From the NCBI GenBank assembly GCA_012800795.1, contig JAAZIQ010000060.1, positions 1 through 64,000 of the forward strand: DNA of 64,000 bases, written 5' to 3'. This document shows, in pieces, positions 49,330 to 57,807 of the stretch (its first letter is position 1; each line of letters begins with the position of its first letter). The notes below the pieces were generated by a model. That model saw only the letters and a program-made list of their open reading frames with translations, had not been told where the DNA came from and searched no databases. The DNA is from Bacillota bacterium (GTDB lineage Bacteria; Bacillota; Dethiobacteria; Dethiobacterales; Dethiobacteraceae). The position numbers were made by a program, and so were the translations under genes.

Positions 49330-50124
49330 CTATGCTAATAAAGCTCGGTCACTGGCAAACTCTTCACCGCTGGCCTGACCAAAGCGCTGTAATAAATCTT
49401 CTACAGTAAGTTTTTGTTTGGCCTCATTTTTGATGTCCAGCAAAATACGACCGTCATGCATCATGATTAAACGGTTACCATACTTGATGGCATCCCGCAT
49501 ATTATGTGTAACCATTAAAGTGGTAAGATTACCTTCTGTAACGAATTTATTAGTTAACTCCAAAACCTTTACTGCCGTTTTAGGGTCCAAGGCCGCAGTA
49601 TGCTCATCCAAAAGAAGCAATTTGGGTTGATTAAGGGTAGCCATTAAAAGCGTTAACGCCTGACGCTGACCGCCGGAAAGCAAGCCAACTTTATCACTCA
49701 GACGGTTTTCCAACCCCAGCCCCAGCTGACTGAGCATTTCTTTATATAATTCCCTTTCTTTGTTAGTAATTCCCCACTTAAATGTACGCTTTTTCCCACG
49801 CCGATAAGCAAGGGCCAAATTTTCTTCAATACCCATATTGGCAGCAGTACCCACCATCGGGTCCTGAAAAACACGCCCCAGAATTCCGGCCCGTTTATGT
49901 TCGGGAATCTTGGTCACATCAGCTCCATCAATAATAATGCTGCCTTCATCAACATCATAAACCCCTGCAATGCAGTTAAGTAAGGTTGACTTCCCGGAAC
50001 CATTCCCGCCAATCAAAGTAACAAAATCGCCTTCCTTTAGATGCAGACAAATATTTTTCAGTGCTTTTTTTTCATTGACCGTACCAATATTAAATGTTTT
50101 ATAAACTCTGCTTACGGATAGCAC
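49330..50124 (-). CDS. ABC transporter ATPase of an ABC_sub_bind importer
   Basis: This 264-residue protein has Walker A IGGNGSGKSTLLNCI (~38-52), signature LLSGGQRQALTL (~148-159) and Walker B LLLLDEHTAALDPKT (~169-183). An EHTAALD variant stands in place of EPTSGLD, typical of the TrpZ/YufO-like group. GTG start overlaps the permease gene by 26 bp. It forms a three-gene importer operon with the permease and binding protein. A Phe-specific T-box lies upstream of the operon. Confidence 0.9.
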   Translation of the reverse strand: MLSVSRVYKTFNIGTVNEKKALKNICLHLKEGDFVTLIGGNGSGKSTLLNCIAGVYDVDEGSIIIDGADVTKIPEHKRAGILGRVFQDPMVGTAANMGIEENLALAYRRGKKRTFKWGITNKERELYKEMLSQLGLGLENRLSDKVGLLSGGQRQALTLLMATLNQPKLLLLDEHTAALDPKTAVKVLELTNKFVTEGNLTTLMVTHNMRDAIKYGNRLIMMHDGRILLDIKNEAKQKLTVEDLLQRFGQASGEEFASDRALLA

Positions 50125-51052
50125 CCGACGCCCCTCCTCTTATGCTTTTTGTAATGGGACGCAGATATGAACTGAATTCAGGAAGCGCTAAAGCAACTGC
50201 AACGGTTATGGCGGTAAAAAGCTTTAAATCATTGGCCGGCATCCCCATTTTCAGAACCAAAGCAATAATCACGCGGTAAGTGATGGCACCAAAAACAAGG
50301 GAAACTAAGCGGCTGAAGAAACTCCTTTTACTAAATAAGACTTCACCAATAATGGCAGAGGCTAAACCGATGACAATAGAACCTGTCCCCATCTGTATGT
50401 CAGCAAAGCTTTGTTGTTGTGCAATCAGCGCACCGCTGACAGCAACTAAGCCGTTACTGATAATCAAGCCAATGACAATCATATTATTGGTATTAATCCC
50501 TTGTGCCCGAGACATTTGTGGGTTATCCCCCGTTGCCCGAATTGAACAGCCTATTTCTGTACCAAAAAACCAGTATAATATCGTTATAATCCCCAATACA
50601 ACAATTATTCCTAAAACAATAACAGGCATTAGGTGGGTAATACCCAGTTTTACAAATAAATTATTATTTAAAAAACTCATTTTCAAAAAAATTGTATACA
50701 CAGTATCCATACGCAGCAGCGATACATTTGCTTTGCCAAGAATACGCAAATTAATGGAATAAAGAGCAATCATGGTTAAAATCCCTGATAATAATGAAGG
50801 TATTTTCAGTTTGGTATGCAGCAGACCTGTACACAGGCCTGATGCCATTCCTCCTAATAACGCCAGAAAAGTTGCTAAATAAGGATTGACACCGCCGTAA
50901 ATGCAGTTTGCAGCTATAGCCGCCCCCATGGCAATGCTTCCTTCTACCGTTAAATCAGCAATCCCTAAAATACGGTAAGTGATATAAATTCCTATGGTCA
51001 TAATCGCCCATAAAAGCCCAAGCATCAGGGCACCTAAAATTATTTGCAGCAT
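50099..51052 (-). CDS. ABC transporter permease of an ABC_sub_bind importer
   Basis: This 317-residue protein has 8-9 transmembrane segments and belongs to the branched-chain/ribose-type permeases (ADLTVEGSIAMGAAIAA, CSIRATGDNPQMSRAQGI, GLIISNGLVAVSGALIAQQQSFADIQMGTGSIVIGLASAIIGE). It is the membrane channel of the transporter. It starts 26 bp after the binding-protein gene. Confidence 0.92.
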   Translation of the reverse strand: MLQIILGALMLGLLWAIMTIGIYITYRILGIADLTVEGSIAMGAAIAANCIYGGVNPYLATFLALLGGMASGLCTGLLHTKLKIPSLLSGILTMIALYSINLRILGKANVSLLRMDTVYTIFLKMSFLNNNLFVKLGITHLMPVIVLGIIVVLGIITILYWFFGTEIGCSIRATGDNPQMSRAQGINTNNMIVIGLIISNGLVAVSGALIAQQQSFADIQMGTGSIVIGLASAIIGEVLFSKRSFFSRLVSLVFGAITYRVIIALVLKMGMPANDLKLFTAITVAVALALPEFSSYLRPITKSIRGGASGAIRKQSL

Positions 51053-51078
51053 ATTTCCCCACTCATTTCAGCTTGATA

Positions 51079-52059
51079 TTACTCCTCTACCTCAACCACG
51101 TATTTCTGCAGCTCCGCCGGTACTTCCAAACCAATTTTTTCTGCCACGGCACCGTTAATGATTAATTCATATTCGGTCTGTGATTCAATGGGCATTTCGG
51201 CAGGCTTAGCACCTTCTTGAAAAATCCGTACAGCCATTAACCCCGTTTGATAACCCAGTTTGTAATAATCAATTCCTAAAGTAGCCAAACCGCCTGAATA
51301 CACCATGCCTTTCTCGCCACAAATAACAGGTGTTTTGGATTGTGACGTTACACCGTAAACTACGGGCATAGCCGAGGCAAAAACATTATCAGTGGGAATA
51401 TAGATGGCATCACATTGGCCGACAATGGCCTGTGTAGCTTGCTGCACTTCATTGGAATTTGAAATAGTAACTTCTGTGTAGGTCAGCCCCTTTGCCTCAA
51501 TTTCTTTTTTGGCGATTTGCGCCTGCAGTATTGAATTGTCTTCACTAGAAGTGTAAAGGACTCCGACCGTTTTTACCTCAGGAACCAGCTGAACCAATAA
51601 GTCGATCTGCTCTTTTATCGGGTTCATGTCCGTAGTGCCGCTTACATTCCCTCCGGGAGATTCATTTGAATCTACCAGGCGGGCCACTTCGTAGTCAGTA
51701 ATAGCTGTTCCCAAAATGGGAATCTCAGTTGTTTTACCGGCAATTGATTGTGCAGCATCTGTAGCAATGGCCAGGACCAGGTCGACCTTATTGCTGACAA
51801 AACGATCACTAATGGTAGACAAGTTGTTTGGATCTGCCTGTGCATTTTGATAGTCAATGCTAATATTTTCCCCTTCTTTATAGCCATTGTCTGCCAGGGC
51901 ATCAATAAATCCTTCCCGAGCCGCATCAAGCGCATTATGTTCCGCATACTGAATAATTCCTATACTTAACTTTTTATCACCTTTTTCCGCACAAGCCGTT
52001 AGTGACAAAATCATAATGATCGACAGAACAACTATAACCGCTTTAAGATACTTTTTCAT
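51079..52059 (-). CDS. ABC_sub_bind substrate-binding lipoprotein
   Basis: The 326-residue precursor has lipobox LTAC (Cys23). The body follows the ABC_sub_bind (TrpX) family: SIGIIQYAEHNALDAAREGFIDALADNGYKEG (~32-63), IDYQNAQADPNN, LVLAIATDAAQSIAGKT, VGVLYTSSEDNS and YIPTDNVFASAM. TrpX-type proteins bind tryptophan. The T-box in this operon's leader has a Phe specifier, so phenylalanine (or another aromatic substrate) is the better guess. It is the first gene of the operon. Confidence 0.92.
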   Translation of the reverse strand: MKKYLKAVIVVLSIIMILSLTACAEKGDKKLSIGIIQYAEHNALDAAREGFIDALADNGYKEGENISIDYQNAQADPNNLSTISDRFVSNKVDLVLAIATDAAQSIAGKTTEIPILGTAITDYEVARLVDSNESPGGNVSGTTDMNPIKEQIDLLVQLVPEVKTVGVLYTSSEDNSILQAQIAKKEIEAKGLTYTEVTISNSNEVQQATQAIVGQCDAIYIPTDNVFASAMPVVYGVTSQSKTPVICGEKGMVYSGGLATLGIDYYKLGYQTGLMAVRIFQEGAKPAEMPIESQTEYELIINGAVAEKIGLEVPAELQKYVVEVEE

Positions 52060-52097
52060 CTTATCCCTCCATTGCTCTTGTTTTTATATTTAACCGG

Positions 52098-52397
52098 TTA
52101 AATATTTATAAACAAAATCGCCCCTGTAAGTAACAGGGGCGAATATTCTTCGCGGTACCACCTTGTTTTCGCTGCCAAAAAGCAACCTCAGCGGGCAACT
52201 ATCATTGCCCCTCCACAATAACGGGTGGAACCCGGCACAGCCTACAGGGCTTTCGCCTTTCAGTGTGCGGCTCTTAGGATGAATTCACAGCACCAATACC
52301 TGCTTTCTCACACCAGCCGAAAGCTCTCTGAAACGATTGGCTTTGCTGCTACTACTTCCTGGTCATTGCCTTTTGTCGCCAGACTTAAATTAAATTA
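52098..52397 (-). ncRNA. T-box leader, specifier UUC (phenylalanine)
   Basis: The minus strand contains the T-box core AAGGTGGTACCGCG (52148-52164) and a terminator, CGCCCCTGT..ACAGGGGCG (52119-52141) followed by ATTTTG. In Stem I the specifier loop is bounded by AGGA/TCCT below and GCAGCA/TGCTGT above. Its strands are AGTAGTA and GAATTCA, so the specifier codon is TTC. A promoter TTGACA-17-TACACT (52427-52432, 52404-52409) lies upstream. Uncharged tRNA-Phe should promote read-through into the importer operon. Confidence 0.88.
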
Positions 52398-52403
52398 TGT
52401 ATA

Positions 52404-52432
52404 AGTGTATACCAGGTAAATATATTTGTCAA
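52404..52432 (-). promoter_or_regulatory. Promoter of the T-box ABC operon
   Basis: TTGACA (52427-52432) and TACACT (52404-52409), with 17-bp spacing on the minus strand. Transcription would start just before Stem I. Confidence 0.55.
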
Positions 52433-52458
52433 CAGTTGTTTGCACTTACTTTCTTTTT

Positions 52459-53910
52459 TTATTTTAACTTGTTACGCTCACGCAAATGCCGGCTTTTTTC
52501 TTTAAGTGTCAAAAATGAACTTTCTATCTTATCCTGCCAATATGCTGCATAATGATCTCCCCTGCGTACCAAAGCTGCTGTTTTTGCCGCCATTTGTGCT
52601 GCCATCTCATTGATTTTTTTAGCAGCGGCTGCCAAGAACAGATCTCCTTTTTCTGTATACGGTAAGATTTGCAGGAAAAGTGGCTTTAGCCTTTCGCGAA
52701 TACTGGCCAAAGGTGTATTGATAAAGTAGAAGACTACGGCAATAACAATGGTTAAAGCCAGCATCCAAAATGTATTTCTTACCGCAGCACGGCTTAAATT
52801 ATCTCGCATATTATTTTGACTGTCTCCACCATCTGCTGCAGGACGCTCAGTCGCAGGCGCAGCCTGCTCCTCATCCGCCTCTTCCGGACCTTCTTTTGAG
52901 CCATAGAAATAATACGACACTACATCTGCAAATAATGCCGCTCCCTCCTGTGCTTTTTCCCGCTCATTAAGATGAGTGCCGACTTCAATCAGCAGGCTGG
53001 TGGGCGTAAGATCCTGATTATAATTGCCGCGAGCCAAAAAAATACCTTTAACTAAATTGGGATGAATTTTATCTGCTGTATTTTTTAAATCAAGGGCAAA
53101 TTGCCGGACAGTCTGCATATACGGATTCTGCCTGCCTACCACAAATTGCACTTGTGTAACAGGCTTTTTTTCTACAGTTGCAGCATAGGCCTCCGGTGGA
53201 CCGGCATCACGGTGAACGTCAAAAATAACATCAGGATTCTGTTTGAGGATTTTTTCCGCCGTTACCCTAGAGCGTCGATAAGCACCTCGATCATGGGGCA
53301 AATGCAGTGTATCATTATAGATAACTTTGATACCCTTTTCTTTTAATGCTTTAGCAAAAGAAACACCTACATGGTGGATGCCACCTTTGCCGTTTATACT
53401 ATCTGTTCCGTCAGTAGGTACATACGATTCAGCATTATGGGTGTGATAAATACCAATTATACCCTTATTTAGCGCTTTAGAGTCATCCTTTTCGCCTTTA
53501 TTATTTTCCTTTACATCCTTTTGTACAGGCTGCACCCCGCCAACAAGATAATTATATAAAGAGGCAATTATCCCATTCGGCTCCGGTGCGAAAACAGTTC
53601 CTACTTCTCGGATATAACGAGCATATGCTACATAGTTTCGCACACGATATACCCGGTAAAGTTTATTATCTGCCGTTAAATATTCATCACCCACATGAAT
53701 TTTACGCCCTGTAACCATTATTTCCCGGCCATCTTCATCAACCATAGAGTAATATTTTCCCGCCAATAATTCTTCACGTGAAATTTCACCTGTATCCAGG
53801 CTATCCAGAAAATCGCCAAAATTACCAACGGTAATATACAGCCGGTTGCCGGAAAAAACTGCAATAGTTAACAGTAATAAAAGCGAAAGAATAATAGTCT
53901 TTTTTTTCAT
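52459..53910 (-). CDS. spoIIP: Stage II sporulation protein P (SpoIIP) with C-terminal extension
   Basis: This 483-residue protein has an N-terminal membrane anchor (~5-22) and a SpoIIP amidase/endopeptidase domain (~150-345). Motifs are IYHTHNAESYVPTDG (~153-167), HHVGVSFAKALKEKGI, DVHRDAG (~228) and LIEVGTHLNEREKA (~310-323), with the zinc-type His/Glu residues. SpoIIP with SpoIID degrades septal peptidoglycan during engulfment. After an acidic Pro/Glu linker there is a second transmembrane helix (~383-400) and a basic helical tail of ~80 residues, which is unusual. It overlaps the DUF1614-like gene by 4 bp. Confidence 0.92.
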   Translation of the reverse strand: MKKKTIILSLLLLLTIAVFSGNRLYITVGNFGDFLDSLDTGEISREELLAGKYYSMVDEDGREIMVTGRKIHVGDEYLTADNKLYRVYRVRNYVAYARYIREVGTVFAPEPNGIIASLYNYLVGGVQPVQKDVKENNKGEKDDSKALNKGIIGIYHTHNAESYVPTDGTDSINGKGGIHHVGVSFAKALKEKGIKVIYNDTLHLPHDRGAYRRSRVTAEKILKQNPDVIFDVHRDAGPPEAYAATVEKKPVTQVQFVVGRQNPYMQTVRQFALDLKNTADKIHPNLVKGIFLARGNYNQDLTPTSLLIEVGTHLNEREKAQEGAALFADVVSYYFYGSKEGPEEADEEQAAPATERPAADGGDSQNNMRDNLSRAAVRNTFWMLALTIVIAVVFYFINTPLASIRERLKPLFLQILPYTEKGDLFLAAAAKKINEMAAQMAAKTAALVRRGDHYAAYWQDKIESSFLTLKEKSRHLRERNKLK

Positions 53911-54536
53911 ACCCGATGCCCTCCTTGCAGTCGCTCCAGAATTTCCCCGAGCAGTTCAGCCAGCAGTACAGCCCCCATTCCGCCAATTACAGCGGCACCG
54001 TATGCTCCTGTAGATCCAAGAACAATGGGTACATTAGACTGATTAAACCATAAGTTTTCCAACCAAGCTATAATATCCGTCAAAATGACCCCAAATACTC
54101 CGCCTATAAAAGCACTCCTGCGCGATCTACCCAATAAATATGCCGTTATTGCCGCCACAACAGCCGGTACAAAGAGAGGATCTATTAGAAATGCGGCAGA
54201 AGTGGGTTCCATTGGCAGCAGCTTTTCCGTCAAATATACCAAGACCGCCACTACCAAGGGGGTAATTATCGCTCTTCTTTTTTCTGCCGCACTGTCCGCT
54301 GTAACTATTAAGTAGACGGCAACACCAATAGGAATAAGAGCACCACCAATATTAACGGATAATCCTGCATAAAGCGGAATCTCGGGTAAAAACCCGGCTG
54401 CCAGCATCGCCAACAAAATTACCAAAGCCTGCATTTTTGTTAAACGCATCCTATCCAACACACGATGAAGAAAACCTAAATATACCAAGGCTGTAATCAC
54501 AACCAAGCTTATAGTTCCAAGATTTGTTGTATTCAT
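53907..54536 (-). CDS. DUF1614-like membrane protein
   Basis: This 209-residue protein has about six transmembrane helices. The sequence around IPLYAGLSVNIGGALIPIGVAVYLIVTAD and GSTGAYGAAVIGGMGAVLLAELLGEIL suggests the DUF1614 family of small membrane proteins. Its stop overlaps the spoIIP ATG (ATGA), so the pair is co-translated and may serve sporulation together. Family name from memory. Function unknown. Confidence 0.7.
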   Translation of the reverse strand: MNTTNLGTISLVVITALVYLGFLHRVLDRMRLTKMQALVILLAMLAAGFLPEIPLYAGLSVNIGGALIPIGVAVYLIVTADSAAEKRRAIITPLVVAVLVYLTEKLLPMEPTSAAFLIDPLFVPAVVAAITAYLLGRSRRSAFIGGVFGVILTDIIAWLENLWFNQSNVPIVLGSTGAYGAAVIGGMGAVLLAELLGEILERLQGGHRV

Positions 54537-54589
54537 AGTCCCACCTTTTTAAAGCTAATTTTGAAGTGTTTTTAGTTTCCCCAGCAAGC

Positions 54590-54636
54590 ATAAAAAAAAC
54601 ACAAAATGCTCACATCTCCACTGTAAGCATTTTGTG
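54590..54636 (-). terminator. Hairpin with T-run, minus strand, before the DUF1614-spoIIP operon
   Basis: CACAAAATGCT (54600-54610) and AGCATTTTGTG (54626-54636) are perfect 11-bp arms, and the minus strand then runs into TTTTTTTTATG. It looks like a terminator for transcripts entering from the C26-peptidase side, which would run antisense through the 142-aa gene. It may instead be an attenuator ahead of the operon. Confidence 0.65.
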
Positions 54637-54686
54637 CAAAATTACATATTATATTGCAAATAATCAATTCTTTAAAGGAGATTACC

Positions 54687-55115
54687 ATGCTGCGAAACAT
54701 TGTCAACAAGATGCAAAAGGCAGCTCATTTTCTTAAGTACCCTATTTTACAGTACATTTCCATTAGCATCTACACAATGCTGCAGGACGATAATTGGTCC
54801 AATCCTTTTAACCAGATTGCCCCGCAACTTTTTCTCTTTCAAGATGAAAAAGCCCTGAAAAGTGCCCTGCAGCGATTTCAAGTGCAGACTGCTTCACCGC
54901 CGCGTCAGGGAGAATTATATCTGATTTGCCTTAATTTTAAAGCCGGTTTGGTACTTTTTCGCTATTTAACTTGTAAAATAATTGGCACTCCCCAAGCAGG
55001 AAGCATTCATGTGTTTTCGCTGACAAAAAAATACTTCCCCCATCACTCCGTACATTTTGCACTCTATACAGAAGATGGCAGGAAGCTGCGCGGCATCAAT
55101 TATGGCCTTAGTTAA
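54687..55115 (+). CDS. Hypothetical protein (142 aa)
   Basis: ATG at 54687 after AAAGGAG gives 142 residues. An earlier in-frame ATG at 54654 lacks a ribosome site. The protein is soluble, with no signal or membrane segment. It starts LRNIVNKMQKAAHFLKYP and ends LRGINYGLS. The family is not recognised. It is the only plus-strand gene between 47.7 and 64 kb, and its whole length is opposed by possible read-through from the C26-peptidase gene. Confidence 0.65.
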   Translation: MLRNIVNKMQKAAHFLKYPILQYISISIYTMLQDDNWSNPFNQIAPQLFLFQDEKALKSALQRFQVQTASPPRQGELYLICLNFKAGLVLFRYLTCKIIGTPQAGSIHVFSLTKKYFPHHSVHFALYTEDGRKLRGINYGLS

Positions 55116-55139
55116 ATTATATTAATAGTTCAGATCAAT

Positions 55140-55832
55140 TTAGCATGTAGATGCGGCCTTTACCATTGCCTTAAACAAAGAAAAAGCATGCCGTTGATTA
55201 AGAAGCCATTCCGGATGCCATTGTACACCTAGGGCAAAGGGATGATGCGGCAGCTCTATTGCTTCAATTATTCCATCTGCCGCTACAGCCGATACCCTCA
55301 TACCTTTGCCCACATTTTTTACAGCCTGATGATGAAAACTATTAACGCGAAAACTTTTCCGACCTGTAATCTGATAAAGCAATGTATTTTTTAAAACTCT
55401 GACCTGATGAATAGGATAATTACGCGGCGCTTTTTGCATATGCTGAACTGCGGCTATATCTGTAATGTCTTGGTATAAAGTTCCTCCCTGTGCTATTGCC
55501 ATAATTTGTGCACCGCGGCAAATTCCCAAAAGCGGAAGCTTGTGGCGCAGCGAGTAGCGCGCCAAGTATAACTCCATACTGTCCCGATCCGGCTGTACAT
55601 ACCCCTGCCTCGGATCGGCCTCAGAACCATAAAGGCGAGCGTCGGGATCACCACCGCCACTTAAAATCAAAGCATTTACTTTTTTTAACATCTCAGGCCA
55701 CATAGATGGCGGAGTACAAGTGGGTAGCAGCAGCGGAACTGCACCCGTTTTTGCCACTGCTTTTACGTAAGCCAAAGATAACCTGTTTTCATAACCGGCG
55801 CGATTGCAGGTTATTCCGACACTAATTGTCAG
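55140..55832 (-). CDS. Class I glutamine amidotransferase-like peptidase C26
   Basis: Clear peptidase C26 (PuuD/gamma-glutamyl hydrolase-like): ALILSGGGDPDARLYG, nucleophile LLGICRGAQIMAIAQGG, and the histidine in GVQWHPEWL. The family's N-terminal strand is encoded further upstream than any standard start (GITCNRAGYENRLSLAYVKA). The frame is open to a CTG at 55830-55832, 9 bp after AGGGGG. A start at the TTG at 55775 would remove the first strand. The gene therefore uses a rare CTG start or has lost a base near its start. These enzymes cleave gamma-glutamyl bonds; the substrate is unknown. Confidence 0.82.
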   Translation of the reverse strand: MTISVGITCNRAGYENRLSLAYVKAVAKTGAVPLLLPTCTPPSMWPEMLKKVNALILSGGGDPDARLYGSEADPRQGYVQPDRDSMELYLARYSLRHKLPLLGICRGAQIMAIAQGGTLYQDITDIAAVQHMQKAPRNYPIHQVRVLKNTLLYQITGRKSFRVNSFHHQAVKNVGKGMRVSAVAADGIIEAIELPHHPFALGVQWHPEWLLNQRHAFSLFKAMVKAASTC

Positions 55833-55849
55833 TTGGACAAACCCCCTAA

Positions 55850-55880
55850 AAACATAAAATACGTAACTGAAGTTACGTAT
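55850..55880 (-). terminator. Inverted repeat after mazF
   Basis: ATACGTAACT and AGTTACGTAT (55859-55880) are perfect 10-bp arms with a 2-nt loop, followed on the minus strand by TTTATGTTTTT. It is the likely terminator of the alr-mazEF transcript. Confidence 0.65.
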
Positions 55881-55907
55881 ATAAAATATAAAATTTAGTT
55901 TAAACTC

Positions 55908-56267
55908 TTAAAAATCTATTAATCCCAAAGAAATTTTAATTGCCTGATTTACCTTTTGCATGGCCTTTTCGTCCAACTCAGTAATTTTATCCTGCAGGCG
56001 TTGTTTATCAATGGTACGAATTTGTTCCAATAAGATAACCGAATCTTTTTCTAACCCATATTCTTCCGCTTCTATTTCCACATGCGTCGGTAATTTCGCT
56101 TTATCGATTTGTGAAGTAATGGCGGCAATAATAACTGTTGGGCTATATTTATTCCCCACGTTATTCTGTATTACCAGCACCGGGCGTACTCCGCCCTGTT
56201 CCGAACCAATGACAGGGCTTAAATCGGCAAAAAAGATATACCCCCGTTTTACTTCCATGGCGCTCAC
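55908..56267 (-). CDS. mazF: mRNA interferase MazF/EndoA
   Basis: This 119-residue toxin matches Firmicute EndoA along its length: [48 protein letters not shown] (~6-53), [26 protein letters not shown]. It cleaves single-stranded RNA at short motifs (UACAU in B. subtilis). The GTG start overlaps the antitoxin stop (GTGA), and ATG at 56258 is an alternative. It follows alr and the antitoxin, as in Bacillus. Confidence 0.95.
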   Translation of the reverse strand: MSAMEVKRGYIFFADLSPVIGSEQGGVRPVLVIQNNVGNKYSPTVIIAAITSQIDKAKLPTHVEIEAEEYGLEKDSVILLEQIRTIDKQRLQDKITELDEKAMQKVNQAIKISLGLIDF

Positions 56268-56536
56268 TTTTTGCCCACCATCAATTCTGAGATTAAATTT
56301 GCCTCATTTTCCACTTCAAAGGCCTCATTGGCTAAGCGCAAATTCAGCTTTGCCATCTCAGTGTAACCTTTCTGCATTTTTTCCCGAATTTGCTTTTTTT
56401 CCCGCTCTGCAAGATATAGGCGCATTGCTTCGCGTATAAACTCAGAGCGCGTTCTTTTTTCAGCGGCGACAATGTCATCCACGGCCTCGAGCAGATTATG
56501 AGGTAAACTAATCATAATTCTTTTTGTTTCAGCCAA
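56264..56536 (-). CDS. mazE: MazE/EndoAI-type ribbon-helix-helix antitoxin
   Basis: TTG at 56534-56536 lies 8 bp after GGGGG and gives ~90 residues. GTG at 56545 sits directly on that site. The N-terminal ribbon-helix-helix has [39 protein letters not shown] (~4-42). The C-terminus is the acidic toxin-neutralising tail. Its stop overlaps the mazF start. It is 3 bp or more behind alr, a classic Firmicute order. Confidence 0.92.
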   Translation of the reverse strand: MAETKRIMISLPHNLLEAVDDIVAAEKRTRSEFIREAMRLYLAEREKKQIREKMQKGYTEMAKLNLRLANEAFEVENEANLISELMVGKK

Positions 56537-56548
56537 AATAAGCACCCC

Positions 56549-57700
56549 CTAATTTACATCTTCCCCCAAATACACCCTTGGTACCCGACGGCTAATACAT
56601 GTAACCACTTCATAATTAATGGTATCCAGCCAACTTGCCACTTCATCCACATGCAGCTGTGCTTCGCCCTGCTGGCCAAACAGCACAACTTCATCACCCA
56701 CATTTACATTATCAATACCTTCGACAGAAATCATCGTCTGATCCATGCAGATGCGTCCTACGATCGGTGCTCGCTGTCCATGCACTAAAACCTGCCCACG
56801 ATTGGAAAGTCGGCGGCGGTAACCGTCTCCGTAACCAATATTGAGAGTGGCAATACGTGTTGGTTTATTTGTAGTATAAGTACTACCGTAAGATATTCCA
56901 ATTCCTGCCGGAACTTTTTTCAGATAAATTATTTTAGTTTTGAGTGACATGGCCGGCCGTAAATTAATTTGCTTACATTTTACAGCTACGGCAACGGAAG
57001 GATATAAACCGTACAGGCCAATGCCAAGCCGAACTAAATCTAGTTGAGCTTCGGGCATTTGTAAAGCGGCCGCGCTATTGGCAACGTGCTTTAAAGGAAT
57101 TTTAATTCCTTTTTTCTCCAGGCGCTGCACAAGTGCTAAATAACGCTCCAGCTGTTCGTAAGCAAAGCTTAAATCAGCCTGGTCAGCAGAAGCAAAATGC
57201 GTATATAATCCTTCGATTTCCAAACCGGGTAAAGCTTTAACCTGAAAAACAAAATCGTCCGCACCTTCGCAGGGAAAACAACCGACGCGCGTCATCCCCG
57301 TATCTACTTTGATGTGCACTTTTAAAGTTTTACCGGCATTAACGGCTGCGGCTGAAAAAGCTTCTGCTTCAGCAATAGTAAAAACAGACGGTGTTAAATT
57401 ATATTGCACCAGATAAGGAGCATATTCCTTTGGCGTAAAACCTAAGATTAAAATTGGTGCGTCCAAGCCATGCTCCCTTAGCTCTACCGCTTCTTCAACC
57501 ATACCAACACATAGATATGAAACTCCGGCATTTAAAGCTGCCTGAGCAACTTTGACGGCTCCATGACCGTAACCGTCAGCTTTAACAATCGCCATGAGTC
57601 GGGTGCCAGGTGAAAGAAAAGAGCGGAATTGGTGAACATTATGCTTTATAGCAGATAAATCTATCTCTGCCCATGTTGGTCGTAGCGGTAACCCTTGCAA
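56549..57700 (-). CDS. alr: Alanine racemase
   Basis: TTG at 57698-57700 with AGGTGGTG upstream gives 383 residues, beginning LQGLPLRPTWAEIDLSAI as in the family. A GTG at 57742 lacks a ribosome site. The PLP lysine is in AIVKADGYGHGAVKVA (~35-50). The catalytic tyrosine is in GISYGSTY (~258-265). It makes D-alanine for peptidoglycan and, in spore formers, can affect germination. It is followed by mazEF and lies downstream of lysC. Confidence 0.95.
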   Translation of the reverse strand: MQGLPLRPTWAEIDLSAIKHNVHQFRSFLSPGTRLMAIVKADGYGHGAVKVAQAALNAGVSYLCVGMVEEAVELREHGLDAPILILGFTPKEYAPYLVQYNLTPSVFTIAEAEAFSAAAVNAGKTLKVHIKVDTGMTRVGCFPCEGADDFVFQVKALPGLEIEGLYTHFASADQADLSFAYEQLERYLALVQRLEKKGIKIPLKHVANSAAALQMPEAQLDLVRLGIGLYGLYPSVAVAVKCKQINLRPAMSLKTKIIYLKKVPAGIGISYGSTYTTNKPTRIATLNIGYGDGYRRRLSNRGQVLVHGQRAPIVGRICMDQTMISVEGIDNVNVGDEVVLFGQQGEAQLHVDEVASWLDTINYEVVTCISRRVPRVYLGEDVN

Positions 57701-57807
57701 TATGGAGCACCACCTATCTTTACAGTAAATATTGTATTCCACGACACACTTGATTATTCCTGCCAGTAAAGATTGGCTTCTTGTTCCATAACCGTTTGAT
57801 ACTGGTA

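Noticed and set aside
55908-56536. mazEF as part of a new defence island
   Set aside because: alr-mazE-mazF is the standard Firmicute arrangement. No other defence gene is near.
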